DNA of 64,000 bases from Halomicrobium katesii DSM 19301. GTDB taxonomy: Archaea; Halobacteriota; Halobacteria; Halobacteriales; Haloarculaceae. The stretch is from contig NZ_KB905378.1 in assembly GCF_000379085.1 (NCBI RefSeq), forward strand, positions 1,989,699-2,053,698. The letters run 5' to 3'. Of the stretch, positions 26,569-35,540 are shown one piece after another (position 1 is the first letter of the stretch; every line of letters starts with the position of its first letter). The position numbers and the translations under genes are program-made. Under the pieces are notes generated by a model, which did not search any database, was not told where the DNA came from, and was given only the letters and a program-made list of their open reading frames with translations.

Positions 26569-27624
26569 CTACTCCGATTCCGTCTCGTAGGCCTCGCCGA
26601 CCGCGGCGGGCACGCGCGTGTAGCCCACCAGCGTGAGCACGACGAGCACGGCGACGTAGGGGAACAGTCCGGTGATCGAGCCCGGCAGCGAGATCCCGAC
26701 CGTCTGGAGCTGGATCTGGAGCATGTCCATCGCGCCAAAGAGCAGCGACGCGAGGAAGGCCCCGATCGGGTTGTAGTTGCCAAAGAGGTAGGCGACGATG
26801 GCGATCCAGCCTCGTCCGTCGACCATCGTGACGCCGGTGCCGGTGAAGCCGCTCCCGATGCCGACCGACAGCGTCGCACCGGCCAGGCCCGCCATCGCTC
26901 CCGAGAAGATGACAGTCGCGTAGCGGACGCGGTTCACGTCGACGCCCGCGGTGTCCAGCGCCTCGGGGTTCTCGCCGGCCGCCTGGATCCAGTAGCCGTA
27001 GCGCGTGCGATAGAGGACGACCCACGCGAGGACCGTCAGGACGAGCGTCAACAGGACGAGCGGCGACGTATCGAACAGCAGTCGTCCGAGGACCGGTAGC
27101 TCGGCGAGTCCGGGGATCACGACGTCGTTGACGTTGGGCAGCGTCGGGCTGGAGACTCCGCCCCACAGGACCGTCGCCCCGAAGGGCCCAAAGCCCAGGC
27201 CGATGAACCACACCGCCAGTCCGGCGACGATCTGGTCGGCCTTGTATCGGATCGTCAGGACGGCAAAGGCCACCGTCAACAGGGCACAGAATACGACTGC
27301 CACGAGAATGGCCAGCCAGAGGTCGCCCTGCGTGATCGAACTCTCGCCGGAGATGAGCCACGCCGCGGCGGCGGCGGTCAGGGCCCCGAAGATCATGAAT
27401 CCCTCCAGCCCGATGTTGAACACGCCGCTCTTCTCGGCGTACAGACCGCCGATCGCGGCCAGCGCGATCGGCATCGCGGCCTGCAGTGATCGCTCCGCGG
27501 CACCGACGGTCAGCAGGTCCGCGCCGGGCAGATCCAGCAGCGTGATCGCTGCCACGGCAGCGAGCGCGGCGAGCCCGCCGCCGACGGCGAGGCGATGCTC
27601 GGCCGCGTAGTCGGCGACGCTCAT
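26569..27624 (-). CDS. ABC transporter permease, BMP/nucleoside type (second permease)
   Basis: A 351-residue inner-membrane permease with about nine hydrophobic segments. The family motif EKSGVFNIGLEGFMIFGALT lies near residue 64, and AAGENPEALDTAGVDV, the cytoplasmic coupling helix, near residue 216. It belongs to the branched-chain/ribose/nucleoside permease group (BPD_transp_2), and with the genes upstream forms a BmpA-NupABC-like importer. The start overlaps the end of the preceding permease by 4 bp. The short C-terminal tail is acidic. The substrate is predicted from gene order only. Confidence 0.9.
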   Translation of the reverse strand: MSVADYAAEHRLAVGGGLAALAAVAAITLLDLPGADLLTVGAAERSLQAAMPIALAAIGGLYAEKSGVFNIGLEGFMIFGALTAAAAAWLISGESSITQGDLWLAILVAVVFCALLTVAFAVLTIRYKADQIVAGLAVWFIGLGFGPFGATVLWGGVSSPTLPNVNDVVIPGLAELPVLGRLLFDTSPLVLLTLVLTVLAWVVLYRTRYGYWIQAAGENPEALDTAGVDVNRVRYATVIFSGAMAGLAGATLSVGIGSGFTGTGVTMVDGRGWIAIVAYLFGNYNPIGAFLASLLFGAMDMLQIQLQTVGISLPGSITGLFPYVAVLVVLTLVGYTRVPAAVGEAYETESE

Positions 27625-28751
27625 CGATCGTCACCCCCGAGTCCGAAGCGGCGGGCACTCATTCGGAACAGCTCCGGGGCGGCGACGAACAGCACGATGA
27701 GACCGATGACGCCGTCGACGAGCTCCGAGGGCACGTCGAGCGTGAACCCGATGTATTGGCCGCCCGCGTCGAGACCGCCAAAGAGCAGGCCCGCCGGGAT
27801 CACCCCCAGCGGGTTGTTCGCCGCCAGCAGGCTCACGGCGATGGCGTCGAACCCGAAGCTCGGGAACGTGCTCGGATCGCTGTAGTACCCCAGGACCATG
27901 ATCGCGAACATCGCACCGGCGACGCCAGCGACCATTCCCGAGAACGTCATCGTCGTCACGACCGTTCGCTTCGGGTCGACCCCGGAGTAGGCCGCCGCGG
28001 ACTCCTGGTAGCCGCTGGTCACGAGGTCGTAGCCGAAGCTCGTGCGGGCCATGACCACGTAGACGCCGAGCGCCGTCGCCAGCGCGACCCCGAGCCCGAT
28101 CACCGAGAACGAGCCGCTCCCGAACGCGAAGCCGGGCAGGTCGACGTAGTCGGGGAACGACTCCGTGTTCGGTGCGGAGGTCCCCGACGGCCGGAGGTAC
28201 GCGTCGATGAGGAAGTAGACGACGCCCGACGCGATGAAGTTCAGCATGATCGTGGTGATCACTTCGTTGGCGTCGGCGTAGGCCTTCATCAGGCCCGGAA
28301 GCGCCCCGTAAGCACCGCCCGCGACGATCGCCGTGATCGTCCCGAGGACCATCAACACGACGCCCCCGACGGGGCCGCCGGGCAACAGCGGCGCGAGAAA
28401 GAGGATCGTCAGCGCGGTCGCGAACCCGCCGACGACGAACTGTCCCTGGACGCCGATGTTGAACACGCCGGCCCGGAAGGCGACGGCGACGGCGACGCCG
28501 GTCAGGATCAGCATCGTCGACTGACGCAGCGTGAACGCGACGTTCGAGAGGTTCCCGACCGCGCCGTACAGCAGCGACGTGACGAACTCCACGGCGTCGT
28601 AGCCGGTCGCCCAGACGATCACCGAGCCGATCAGCAACGCCAGCAGCGTCGAGACGACCGCCAGCGCGAACCGTTCGAGGACGCTGGCTCGCAGCATCCG
28701 ATCGGCCGCCCGATCGAGAACGGCACGCGCCCGGTCGCTGGCCGTGCTCAC
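27621..28751 (-). CDS. ABC transporter permease, BMP/nucleoside type (first permease)
   Basis: A 376-residue integral membrane protein with a cytoplasmic N-terminal helix (residues 1-25) and about nine hydrophobic segments. It has the family motif FRAGVFNIGVQGQFVVGGF near residue 93 and the coupling region VTSGYQESAAAYSGVDPKRT near residue 235. It pairs with the second permease to form the heterodimeric channel. Both ends overlap the neighbouring genes by 4 bp, so the ATPase and both permeases are a tightly coupled operon. Nucleosides are the best-supported substrates for this family; ribose-like compounds are possible. Confidence 0.9.
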   Translation of the reverse strand: MSTASDRARAVLDRAADRMLRASVLERFALAVVSTLLALLIGSVIVWATGYDAVEFVTSLLYGAVGNLSNVAFTLRQSTMLILTGVAVAVAFRAGVFNIGVQGQFVVGGFATALTILFLAPLLPGGPVGGVVLMVLGTITAIVAGGAYGALPGLMKAYADANEVITTIMLNFIASGVVYFLIDAYLRPSGTSAPNTESFPDYVDLPGFAFGSGSFSVIGLGVALATALGVYVVMARTSFGYDLVTSGYQESAAAYSGVDPKRTVVTTMTFSGMVAGVAGAMFAIMVLGYYSDPSTFPSFGFDAIAVSLLAANNPLGVIPAGLLFGGLDAGGQYIGFTLDVPSELVDGVIGLIVLFVAAPELFRMSARRFGLGGDDR

Positions 28752-30301
28752 CGCTCGACACCTCCGTCGGCGGCCGCCCGCTCTCGCCCGGCCATCAGCA
28801 GGCCGAGTTCTCCCTCGGTCACGGCGTCCGGATCGACCACGTCGACGAACTCGCCCTCGTGGATCACCGCGAGGCGATCCGAGAGCTTCTGGACCTCGTC
28901 GAGCTTCGAGGAGACCAGCAGAATCGCCATCCCCTCGTCGCGCATCTCGTGGAGTCGACCGTGAATGAACTCGATCGACCCGATGTCGACTCCCCGAGTC
29001 GGATGTGAGGCGACCACCAGGTCCGGGTCGTGTCTGAGTTCGCGTCCGACGACGAACTTCTGCTGGTTGCCTCCCGAGAGCGAGCCGGCGTCGGCCTCGA
29101 CGTGGGGCGGTTGCACGTCGTACTCGGCGACGATCTCGGCCGCGTGTTCGCGGACGCGATCCCAGTCGACGAAGCCGTTCTCGACGAACGGCTCGATGGT
29201 CTGGTTCCCGAGCAGGGCGTTCCGGACGAGGTCGTACTCCTGGACGAGCCCCTCGCTCTGGCGGTCTTCCGGGATGTAGGCGATGCCCGCCTCGATGCGG
29301 TCGCGCCGGCTCGTCTCGGTGATGTCTCGCCCCTCGAAGGTGACTGTCCCGGACTCGACCGGCCGCAGTCCGGTGATCGCCTCGACGAGTTCGGCCTGGC
29401 CGTTGCCGTCGACGCCCGCGATCCCCAGCACCTCGCCGGACCGCACCGAGAGGTCGATCCCGCTGACCTGTTCGAGCCCGCGGTCGTCTTGGACGCGCAG
29501 ATCCGCTACGTCGAGGGTGACCGAACCGGGCTCTGTCGTGCGTTCCTGGCCCTCGAAGAGCACGTCCCGGCCGACCATCATGCGCGCGAGTTCCTGCTCG
29601 CTCGTCGAGGCTCCGTCGACGGTCCCGACCGACTCGCCGTCCCGGAGGACGGTGATATCGTCGGCGACGGCCATCGCCTCGTCGAGCTTGTGGGTGATGA
29701 AGATCAGCGATTGGCCGCGGTCGGTCAGCTCTGCCATCACGTCGAACAGCTCGTCGACCTCCTGGGGAGTCAACACTGCGGTGGGCTCGTCGAGGATCAG
29801 CGTGTCCGCCCCCCGGTAGAGGCTCTTGACGATCTCGACGCGTTGCTGGACGCCGACGCCGAGGTCCTCGATTCGCGTGTCCAGGTGCTTATCGATGTCG
29901 AAGCCGTAGGTCGAACAGACCTCGTCGATCGCCGCTCGGGCGCTGTCCTGATCGACGAGCCCGTTGTCCGTCGGTTCGTGGCCCAGGACGACGTTCTGGA
30001 GGACGGTCATCGTATCCACGAGCTGGAAGTGCTGGTGGATCATGCCGACTCCGGCGTCGATCGCGTCCCGCGGCGAGTCGAACGTCCGGGGCTGTCCGTC
30101 GACGCAGATCGTCCCCCCGTCGGGCTCGTAGAGCCCGTAGAGGACGCTCATCAGCGTCGTCTTGCCCGCTCCGTTCTCGCCGACGAGCGCGTGGACCGTC
30201 CCGCGTTCGAGCGTGAGGTCGACGCCGTCGTTGGCGATGACATCCCCGAAGCGTTTGGTAATGGCGTCGAGTTCGACGGCTGGTGCCCCGCTCCCGCTCA
30301 T
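28748..30301 (-). CDS. ABC transporter ATPase with two cassettes, BMP/nucleoside type
   Basis: A 517-residue protein with tandem ATP-binding cassettes, as in RbsA/NupA. Cassette 1 has Walker A GENGAGKTT near residue 36, the signature-like LGVGVQQRVEI, and Walker B LILDEPTAVLTPQE. Cassette 2 has a degenerate Walker A (GIAGVDGNGQAELVEAI) and an intact signature LSGGNQQKFVVGREL. Such asymmetry is normal in this family. It energises the two permeases encoded immediately downstream. The gene begins 49 bp after the binding-protein gene. Confidence 0.93.
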   Translation of the reverse strand: MSGSGAPAVELDAITKRFGDVIANDGVDLTLERGTVHALVGENGAGKTTLMSVLYGLYEPDGGTICVDGQPRTFDSPRDAIDAGVGMIHQHFQLVDTMTVLQNVVLGHEPTDNGLVDQDSARAAIDEVCSTYGFDIDKHLDTRIEDLGVGVQQRVEIVKSLYRGADTLILDEPTAVLTPQEVDELFDVMAELTDRGQSLIFITHKLDEAMAVADDITVLRDGESVGTVDGASTSEQELARMMVGRDVLFEGQERTTEPGSVTLDVADLRVQDDRGLEQVSGIDLSVRSGEVLGIAGVDGNGQAELVEAITGLRPVESGTVTFEGRDITETSRRDRIEAGIAYIPEDRQSEGLVQEYDLVRNALLGNQTIEPFVENGFVDWDRVREHAAEIVAEYDVQPPHVEADAGSLSGGNQQKFVVGRELRHDPDLVVASHPTRGVDIGSIEFIHGRLHEMRDEGMAILLVSSKLDEVQKLSDRLAVIHEGEFVDVVDPDAVTEGELGLLMAGRERAAADGGVER

Positions 30302-30350
30302 AGCTGTGTAGTGGTATCGTGTCTCATAACGTGCGATGGTGACTGTGGCT

Positions 30351-31523
30351 TCAGTCCTGACAGCCGGCGGCCGTACAGGGGACGGTCACGTCGCCGTCGA
30401 CGATGGCCTGCTTCGACTCTTCGAGGTTCTGGCTCACGGCGTCGGGCAACTTCGAGCCGATCGCCTGGCCCAGCACGACCGCGACGGCGTCCTGGTCGAG
30501 GCCGAGGACGTTTCGACCGCTGACTTCGTCCCAGTTGTCCTGGACGATGCCCTCCGCGACGCGGTAGGTCCCTTCGTTGATGCGCTTGATCGCCGAGCCG
30601 ATGATCACGTCCTGGTAGTCCGGCAGCGTCACCGACTGGTCGGCGTCGACGCCGATGGCGAAGCGGTTCGCTTCTTGTGCGGCCTGGAAGACGCCCTGTC
30701 CGGCGGCCGCCGCGGCCTGGTAGACGATGTCCGCCCCGGCGTCGTACTGCGAGGAGGCGATGTTGGCCGCCGTCTGGGTGTCCTCGTAGTTGCCGATGTA
30801 GCCGACCCGCACGTCTACGTCCTTGTTGACCCACTCGACGCCGGCGACGTAGGCGCGTTCGAACGCGTTGATCAGCGCCCCGTCGACGCCGCCCACGAAG
30901 CCGACGGTGGTCCCGTCGGGGTCGTTGGAGTTCCCTTCGTGCGTGAGCTCTCGGGTCGTCATCGTCCCGGCGAGGACGCCCGCCTGGAACGACATCTCGT
31001 GGTTGGCCCAGATGTAGCCGCCGACGTTCGGCCGTTCGATGTGGTCGTTGATCAGCATCCAGCGCTGGTCGGAGTACTCCTCGGCGTTGGTCTCCAGTGC
31101 CTGGGTGTGCTGGTAGCCGACCAGGACGATCAGGTCGTAGTCGGGGTTCTGGCTCTCTGCGAGCCGGGACTGGACGGTCCCGTAGTTGGACTGGTTGGTC
31201 TCTTCGACCTGCTGGAGCTCGATGTCGTACTCCTCGGCGGCGTTCTCCAGGCCCTCCAGTGCGAGGTCGTTGAACGCGCGGTCGCCGAAGCCGGCGGAAC
31301 TGGAGACGATCGCGATGTTCGTCGTCCCGCCCTCGCCGCCGTCGGTCGTGTCTGTCTCCGTGTCGCCGTCGCCGCCGTCGCCGGTCAGACAGCCGGCGAG
31401 GCCGCCGGTGATAGCGACCGCCGCTCCCGACCGGAGCACGTCGCGTCGGTTGATCGGTGTGGCGGAGTCTCCCCGCTGGTCGACTGTCGTCGATTCGCCG
31501 TCTGGATCTGGTCCCGAAACCAT
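30351..31523 (-). CDS. BMP family ABC transporter substrate-binding lipoprotein
   Basis: A 390-residue exported binding protein. The N-terminus has a Tat signal (INRRDVLRSGAAVAITGG) ending in a lipobox GLAGC, so it is probably exported folded and lipid-anchored outside the cell. An acidic Gly/Asp/Thr linker follows. The binding fold begins at NIAIVSSSAGFGDRAFNDLA, and VGFVGGVDGALINAFERAYV is typical of the Bmp/PnrA family that binds purine nucleosides. I chose MVSGPDPDGES because an AT-rich TATA-like ACTTATATAC lies about 30 nt upstream. It is first in the importer operon and is likely made in excess. Confidence 0.92.
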   Translation of the reverse strand: MVSGPDPDGESTTVDQRGDSATPINRRDVLRSGAAVAITGGLAGCLTGDGGDGDTETDTTDGGEGGTTNIAIVSSSAGFGDRAFNDLALEGLENAAEEYDIELQQVEETNQSNYGTVQSRLAESQNPDYDLIVLVGYQHTQALETNAEEYSDQRWMLINDHIERPNVGGYIWANHEMSFQAGVLAGTMTTRELTHEGNSNDPDGTTVGFVGGVDGALINAFERAYVAGVEWVNKDVDVRVGYIGNYEDTQTAANIASSQYDAGADIVYQAAAAAGQGVFQAAQEANRFAIGVDADQSVTLPDYQDVIIGSAIKRINEGTYRVAEGIVQDNWDEVSGRNVLGLDQDAVAVVLGQAIGSKLPDAVSQNLEESKQAIVDGDVTVPCTAAGCQD

Positions 31524-31853
31524 TGGTATGTGGATATAACTATTTTCTAGGTATATAAGTTCGTCCCCAAAACAGGCAGACAAGGCAGTGAAGTCGGCAC
31601 GAGATCCGCTGTGGTGTGTAAAATTTTGGTATCAGAATAAAAATACAAATCGGCGCTGTCGGCCGCATCCGCGCCACCACGACGCCCGTCGCCTCGCACG
31701 GAGTCCCGTCGCTCTGTCTCTGCTGGTTCCGGGGAGAGAAGCCGATCAAAGAAGGCCGGCGACAGTCCGTCTCATACGGAAAGTTGTAGTTGCTTACCGG
31801 TGAGCGTCGCCACGGGGGAGACGCTCACCGGTAAATTCCTACAACCGTCCGTA
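31524..31853. other. 330-bp intergenic region upstream of the importer operon
   Basis: No gene is seen. The part next to the binding-protein gene is AT-rich, with a TATA-like box on the minus strand (complement of 31551-31560). The distal part holds palindromic element copy 3 (31774-31856), which abuts the end of the GH3 gene. Confidence 0.6.
31551..31560 (-). promoter_or_regulatory. TATA-like box for the BMP importer operon
   Basis: ACTTATATAC on the minus strand, about 30 nt before the binding-protein ATG, in otherwise GC-rich DNA. A second AT-rich box at 31533-31541 is too close to the start. Confidence 0.55.
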
Positions 31854-31856
31854 TCA
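31774..31856 (-). repeat. 81-bp palindromic element family 1, copy 3 (starts at the TGA stop)
   Basis: On the minus strand it begins TGATACGGACGGTTGT at the stop codon of the GH3 gene. The inner stem CCGGTGAGCGTC/GACGCTCACCGG surrounds TCCCCCGTGGC, and the element ends TTTCCGTATGAG. Orientation relative to the upstream gene is the same as in copies 1 and 2. Confidence 0.85.
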
Positions 31857-33440
31857 GTTCTCGGCCTCGAAGCCCGCGATCGTCACCGGCAGCCGACCTC
31901 TGGCCCGACGCCGGCCGGCCAGGATCTCGCCGGTCACCGACAGCGTCGCGGGCGTGTAGTCGTAGGTCGACACCGCCGTCGACATGTCGGGGAAGCGAGC
32001 GAGGTCGTAGGGGTTGCGCACCACCAGCGCGGCGAAGGCGTCGACGGCCTCGTCCAGTCGCTCGACCGCTCGCACCTGTTCGTCGTCGCCAGCGGCGTTG
32101 TAGGTCGCCAGCACGACCTGTTCGTCGCCCTCGAACGACGGCAGGGCGTCGGCGGTCTCGACCTCGTGCAGTTCCACGTCGAAGCCGCCGGCTTCGAGTG
32201 CGTCGGCGACCAGCGTCGGCTCGTAGCGGTCGTCCTCTGCCGGCGAGGCGCGTCCGCCGGGGAAGCCGACGAGGTGAAGCGGTCGTCCGGTGTCGAAGGG
32301 GACCGTCTCGCTTCGATCCCGAGCGACCGTGATGCCGGCCGCGGCGACCTCACGACCGACCTCGCGGGAGCGATCGCTCGTCGCCTCCCAGCGGTCGAGC
32401 GAGGGCGTCTGCTGGCCGACGCCGCGTCGCTCCTTGTACTCGAGGACGCGCTCGACAGCGTCGTCGATCCGCGACTCGTCGATGCGGCCCGACTCGACGG
32501 CGTCGATGACCGCCTCGACCGAGTCTTTCTGGACCGCGGGGGTGTGACAGACCAGGAGGAGATCACAGCCCGCTTCGACGGCTTGGACACACCCTTCCGG
32601 CGTCCCCATCTCGTCGGCGATGGCGTTCATCTCCATTCCGTCGGTGACGACCAGGCCATCGAACCCTAACTGCTCGCGGAGGAGTCCGGTCTGTACGTCT
32701 CGGGAGACGGTCGCCGGGAGCTCGTCGTCGCCGGTGATCGTCGGGAACGAGACGTGTGTCGTCATGATCGCGTCGATCCCGGCGTCGATCGCCCGGCGGA
32801 AGGGGGCGAGTTCGACGGCGTCGAGACGCTCGCGGTCGTGGTCGACGACGGGTAGCGAGTGGTGCGAGTCGGCGCTGGTGTCGCCGTGGCCCGGGAAGTG
32901 CTTCCCACAGGCCAGCACGCCCTCGGCCTGCATGCCGTCGGCCATCGCCGCGCCGAGGTCGCCGACGAGTTCGGGCTCCTCGCCGAACGACCGGACGCCG
33001 ATGACGGGGTTGTCCGGGTTGTTGTTCACGTCCAGCACCGGCGTCAGATCGAAGTTGACGCCGATCGACGCGAGTTCCGCCCCGACAGCGCCGCCCACCG
33101 AACGGGCGAGGTCGGCGTCCCGGCCCGCACCGATGCTCATCTGACTCGGGGGTTCGGTCCCCCAGTCGGTCCGCGAGACGACGCCGCCCTCCTGGTCGGC
33201 CGTCACGAACAGCGGGATCTCGGGTCCCGCTTCGGTGGCGATGGTCTGTAGCTCGCGACTGAGCTCGGCGACCTGCTCGGGCGAGTCGATGTTCCGGCTG
33301 AAGTAGATGACGTTGCCACAGCGATAGTCGGTGAGGAGTTCGCGGAGGTCCTCCGTCGGCTCCGGTCCCTCGAAGCCGACGACGAACAGCTGTCCGACTT
33401 TCGTGGCGAGATCGAGTTCGGCCACGTCTGGCAGAGACAT
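31854..33440 (-). CDS. Glycoside hydrolase family 3 protein (beta-N-acetylhexosaminidase-like)
   Basis: A 528-residue protein. The GH3 barrel has VGQLFVVGFEG near the N-terminus, the substrate region ADQEGGVVSRTDWG, NFDLTPVLDV, and the NagZ-type catalytic loop GKHFPGHGDTSADSHHSLPV. The nucleophile region reads GLVVTDGMEMNAI. The His/Asp loop is characteristic of NagZ-type N-acetylhexosaminidases. A C-terminal GH3 domain (about 370-528) is present, whereas bacterial NagZ often lacks it. No signal peptide is visible, so it appears cytosolic. With the exported chitinase at 60854 it could help degrade chito-oligosaccharides (inference). Its stop is the first codon of palindromic element copy 3. 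Confidence 0.9.
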   Translation of the reverse strand: MSLPDVAELDLATKVGQLFVVGFEGPEPTEDLRELLTDYRCGNVIYFSRNIDSPEQVAELSRELQTIATEAGPEIPLFVTADQEGGVVSRTDWGTEPPSQMSIGAGRDADLARSVGGAVGAELASIGVNFDLTPVLDVNNNPDNPVIGVRSFGEEPELVGDLGAAMADGMQAEGVLACGKHFPGHGDTSADSHHSLPVVDHDRERLDAVELAPFRRAIDAGIDAIMTTHVSFPTITGDDELPATVSRDVQTGLLREQLGFDGLVVTDGMEMNAIADEMGTPEGCVQAVEAGCDLLLVCHTPAVQKDSVEAVIDAVESGRIDESRIDDAVERVLEYKERRGVGQQTPSLDRWEATSDRSREVGREVAAAGITVARDRSETVPFDTGRPLHLVGFPGGRASPAEDDRYEPTLVADALEAGGFDVELHEVETADALPSFEGDEQVVLATYNAAGDDEQVRAVERLDEAVDAFAALVVRNPYDLARFPDMSTAVSTYDYTPATLSVTGEILAGRRRARGRLPVTIAGFEAEN

Positions 33441-33567
33441 GGTGATACTGTCTCAATTGCACCCACGTAGTTCTGTCGGCCCGACGCTCCGATTTTCCCA
33501 TGAGAGAACGCATGCGTGCCGAAAACGGGACTTTCGAAGATCGTTTCTCTATGCTCACCGAACGGCG

Positions 33568-34572
33568 TCACCGCTTCAGCGTGCTGTAGGTCGCCTTGGC
33601 GAGGTCCATCCCGATCCCGTCGGACTCGACGACGTAGTAGGGAACCAGGTCCGCGCCGAACTTGGACTTGTACCGGCAGAGTCGCTCGGTGTTCGCGCCC
33701 ATCAGGTCGTAGCCGGTCACCGACGAGAGCGCGTCGTCCGCGAGGATGTCGGCGATGATCTGCCAGTGGACGAGGCTGTTGAGACTGACGCCCTCGTAGC
33801 TGCTTCGGGTGCCACCCTGCCAGAAGTACGCGGCGTCGGGCGAGTACAGCGCGGTTATGCCCCCGAGGAACGCGCCGTCGGGTCCGCGGACGACGTACGG
33901 TCGTGCCCGGTCGCCAAGCGCGGACACGAGATCGCGGACGTACGACCACTCGATGGGAAAGGGCCGTTCCTGCTCGGCGTAGCGTTCGCGGGTGGCCTCG
34001 TGGATCGCTCTGGCACCGTCCAGCCCTTCGACGCTCACGCTCACGTCCAGCTCTCTGGCCGAGCGGATCTCTCTGCGGAGGCTACTGGAGAAGCCGGCCA
34101 TCGTCTCGTCGACCGTCGCGTCCGCGAGGTCGAGGCGGTAGGTGAACTGCGTCGTGAGGTCGTACTCCGCCCAGACGTAGGGCCGGGGGTCGAGGTACTG
34201 GCTGTTACAGACCATCCGGAACAGCGACAGCGAGCCGCCGGTGTCGATCGTCTCAAGCACCGCCTCGGTGAACTTCGAGTTGACCGATTCGATCTTGCGC
34301 TGCTTGGGACTGGTCGGCATCACCACGGGGCCGAGCCGCGGGACGTTCATCGACGGCGGCGGCGAGGTCACTGTCGTCCCGACGAGCTTCGAGTCGGTGA
34401 CCACCGGGAGCAGTCCGATCGCCTGCTGGCCCTTGAACCCGCCGTACAGTTCGAGATCGCCGTCGACGTGTTCCGCGAGCACTTCGAGGGCCTCGGGCTG
34501 GTGGAAGAGGTCGATCCCCGAGTCCGGAACCGCCTCGCCCCACTCGTCGATATCGAGTCGTTCGATCTCCAT
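33568..34572 (-). CDS. FemAB/GNAT-like acyl- or aminoacyl-transferase family protein
   Basis: A 334-residue protein with the double-GNAT layout of FemAB-like and BioF2-like transferases. The first fold includes SGIDLFHQPEALEVLAEH and GFKGQQAIGLLPVV. The second includes LRREIRSARELDVSV, YVVRGPDGAFLGGITALYSP, AAYFWQGGTRSSYEG, and the family-typical YDLMGANTERLCRYKSKFGA near the C-terminus. Archaeal members occur in surface-polysaccharide loci and probably modify sugars or lipids with an acyl group. The neighbouring polysaccharide deacetylase, 53 bp upstream on the same strand, fits that. The exact reaction is unknown. Confidence 0.82.
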   Translation of the reverse strand: MEIERLDIDEWGEAVPDSGIDLFHQPEALEVLAEHVDGDLELYGGFKGQQAIGLLPVVTDSKLVGTTVTSPPPSMNVPRLGPVVMPTSPKQRKIESVNSKFTEAVLETIDTGGSLSLFRMVCNSQYLDPRPYVWAEYDLTTQFTYRLDLADATVDETMAGFSSSLRREIRSARELDVSVSVEGLDGARAIHEATRERYAEQERPFPIEWSYVRDLVSALGDRARPYVVRGPDGAFLGGITALYSPDAAYFWQGGTRSSYEGVSLNSLVHWQIIADILADDALSSVTGYDLMGANTERLCRYKSKFGADLVPYYVVESDGIGMDLAKATYSTLKR

Positions 34573-34625
34573 CTCTCACCGGAGAACCCGCCCGTTCGGG
34601 CTTTGTTATCGACCGCCTACGCCAG

Positions 34626-35540
34626 TCACTGGGTCGCTCGTTCGCTCTCCGGCGTCGGGACCTGCGCTCCGTCGGCCTGCCAGTGCTCGTAGAGTTGCCC
34701 CGGCGGCCCGACCCACGCACCCAGATCGAGCGCGCACTCGATCAGCTCCCGGTACAGTTCGGTGTACCCGTCGTAGTCGGAGCTGAAGTAGCGGGGATGC
34801 CACAGCACCGTCATCACGCCCTCGTGGTCGCGCGCCTCTTCGAGGAGCCTGTGGCAGGCCGCCCAGGCGCGTTCGTACGCCTCGCCGGGGTTCGGTAGCG
34901 CACACTCCATGAGCACCGTGGGAAACACGACGAAGTGGTCGTCGAACGGCCGGAACGGGTGGTAGCCGTCCTGGAACCCGAACTCGGCGGACGAGCCGGG
35001 CGACGCGTCGTACTGGAGCCCCATCGAACGCTGGTAGCGCCAGGTCGACGGCCGCTCCAGGTTGAGGTAGTGCTGGCGGCCGCCGCGGACGGCCCGTCCG
35101 AGGGTCTCTTCGAGCCACTGCTTCTCTCGCTCCAGCATCGACGGCTCCCGGTAGGACTCGTAGGAACCGTGTAACCCCACCTCCCAGCCGTGGTCGTCCA
35201 GCGACGACATCAGCTGGGCGATGTCGGGGTCGCCCAGGTCGTACCGGCCGGCGTAGAGCCGCCAGCTCTCTACGTCGGTCCACTCGCTGACCGAGCGATC
35301 CCGGAACAGCGACTGTTCGGACAGGAAGTAGAACGCCGACCTGACGCCCAGCGACTCCTCCAGAGAGACGATGTCCTCGAAGGTCCAGTAGGGGTTGCGC
35401 CACGGCAGCAGGTCCAGCAGGTGCGTGGGATCGCGCTCGGCGACAGTGTAGTACAGCGACTGGTAGGTCTTGTACGGTCGGTCCACGTCGTGGGTGAGAC
35501 AGAGTGCGAACTCGGCGTCCCCGGGTACCCAGTCAGACAT
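34626..35540 (-). CDS. Polysaccharide deacetylase family protein
   Basis: A 304-residue protein with a NodB-like fold. The metal-binding motif LTHDVDRPY lies near residue 14, the second motif GLHGSYESY near residue 121, and TVLWHPRYF near residue 246 supplies the C-terminal His. No signal peptide is seen, as is usual for archaeal members in glycan biosynthesis clusters. The likely role is removal of N-acetyl groups from a cell-surface glycan precursor. It runs into the FemAB-like gene 53 bp downstream, suggesting a two-gene unit. Confidence 0.87.
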   Translation of the reverse strand: MSDWVPGDAEFALCLTHDVDRPYKTYQSLYYTVAERDPTHLLDLLPWRNPYWTFEDIVSLEESLGVRSAFYFLSEQSLFRDRSVSEWTDVESWRLYAGRYDLGDPDIAQLMSSLDDHGWEVGLHGSYESYREPSMLEREKQWLEETLGRAVRGGRQHYLNLERPSTWRYQRSMGLQYDASPGSSAEFGFQDGYHPFRPFDDHFVVFPTVLMECALPNPGEAYERAWAACHRLLEEARDHEGVMTVLWHPRYFSSDYDGYTELYRELIECALDLGAWVGPPGQLYEHWQADGAQVPTPESERATQ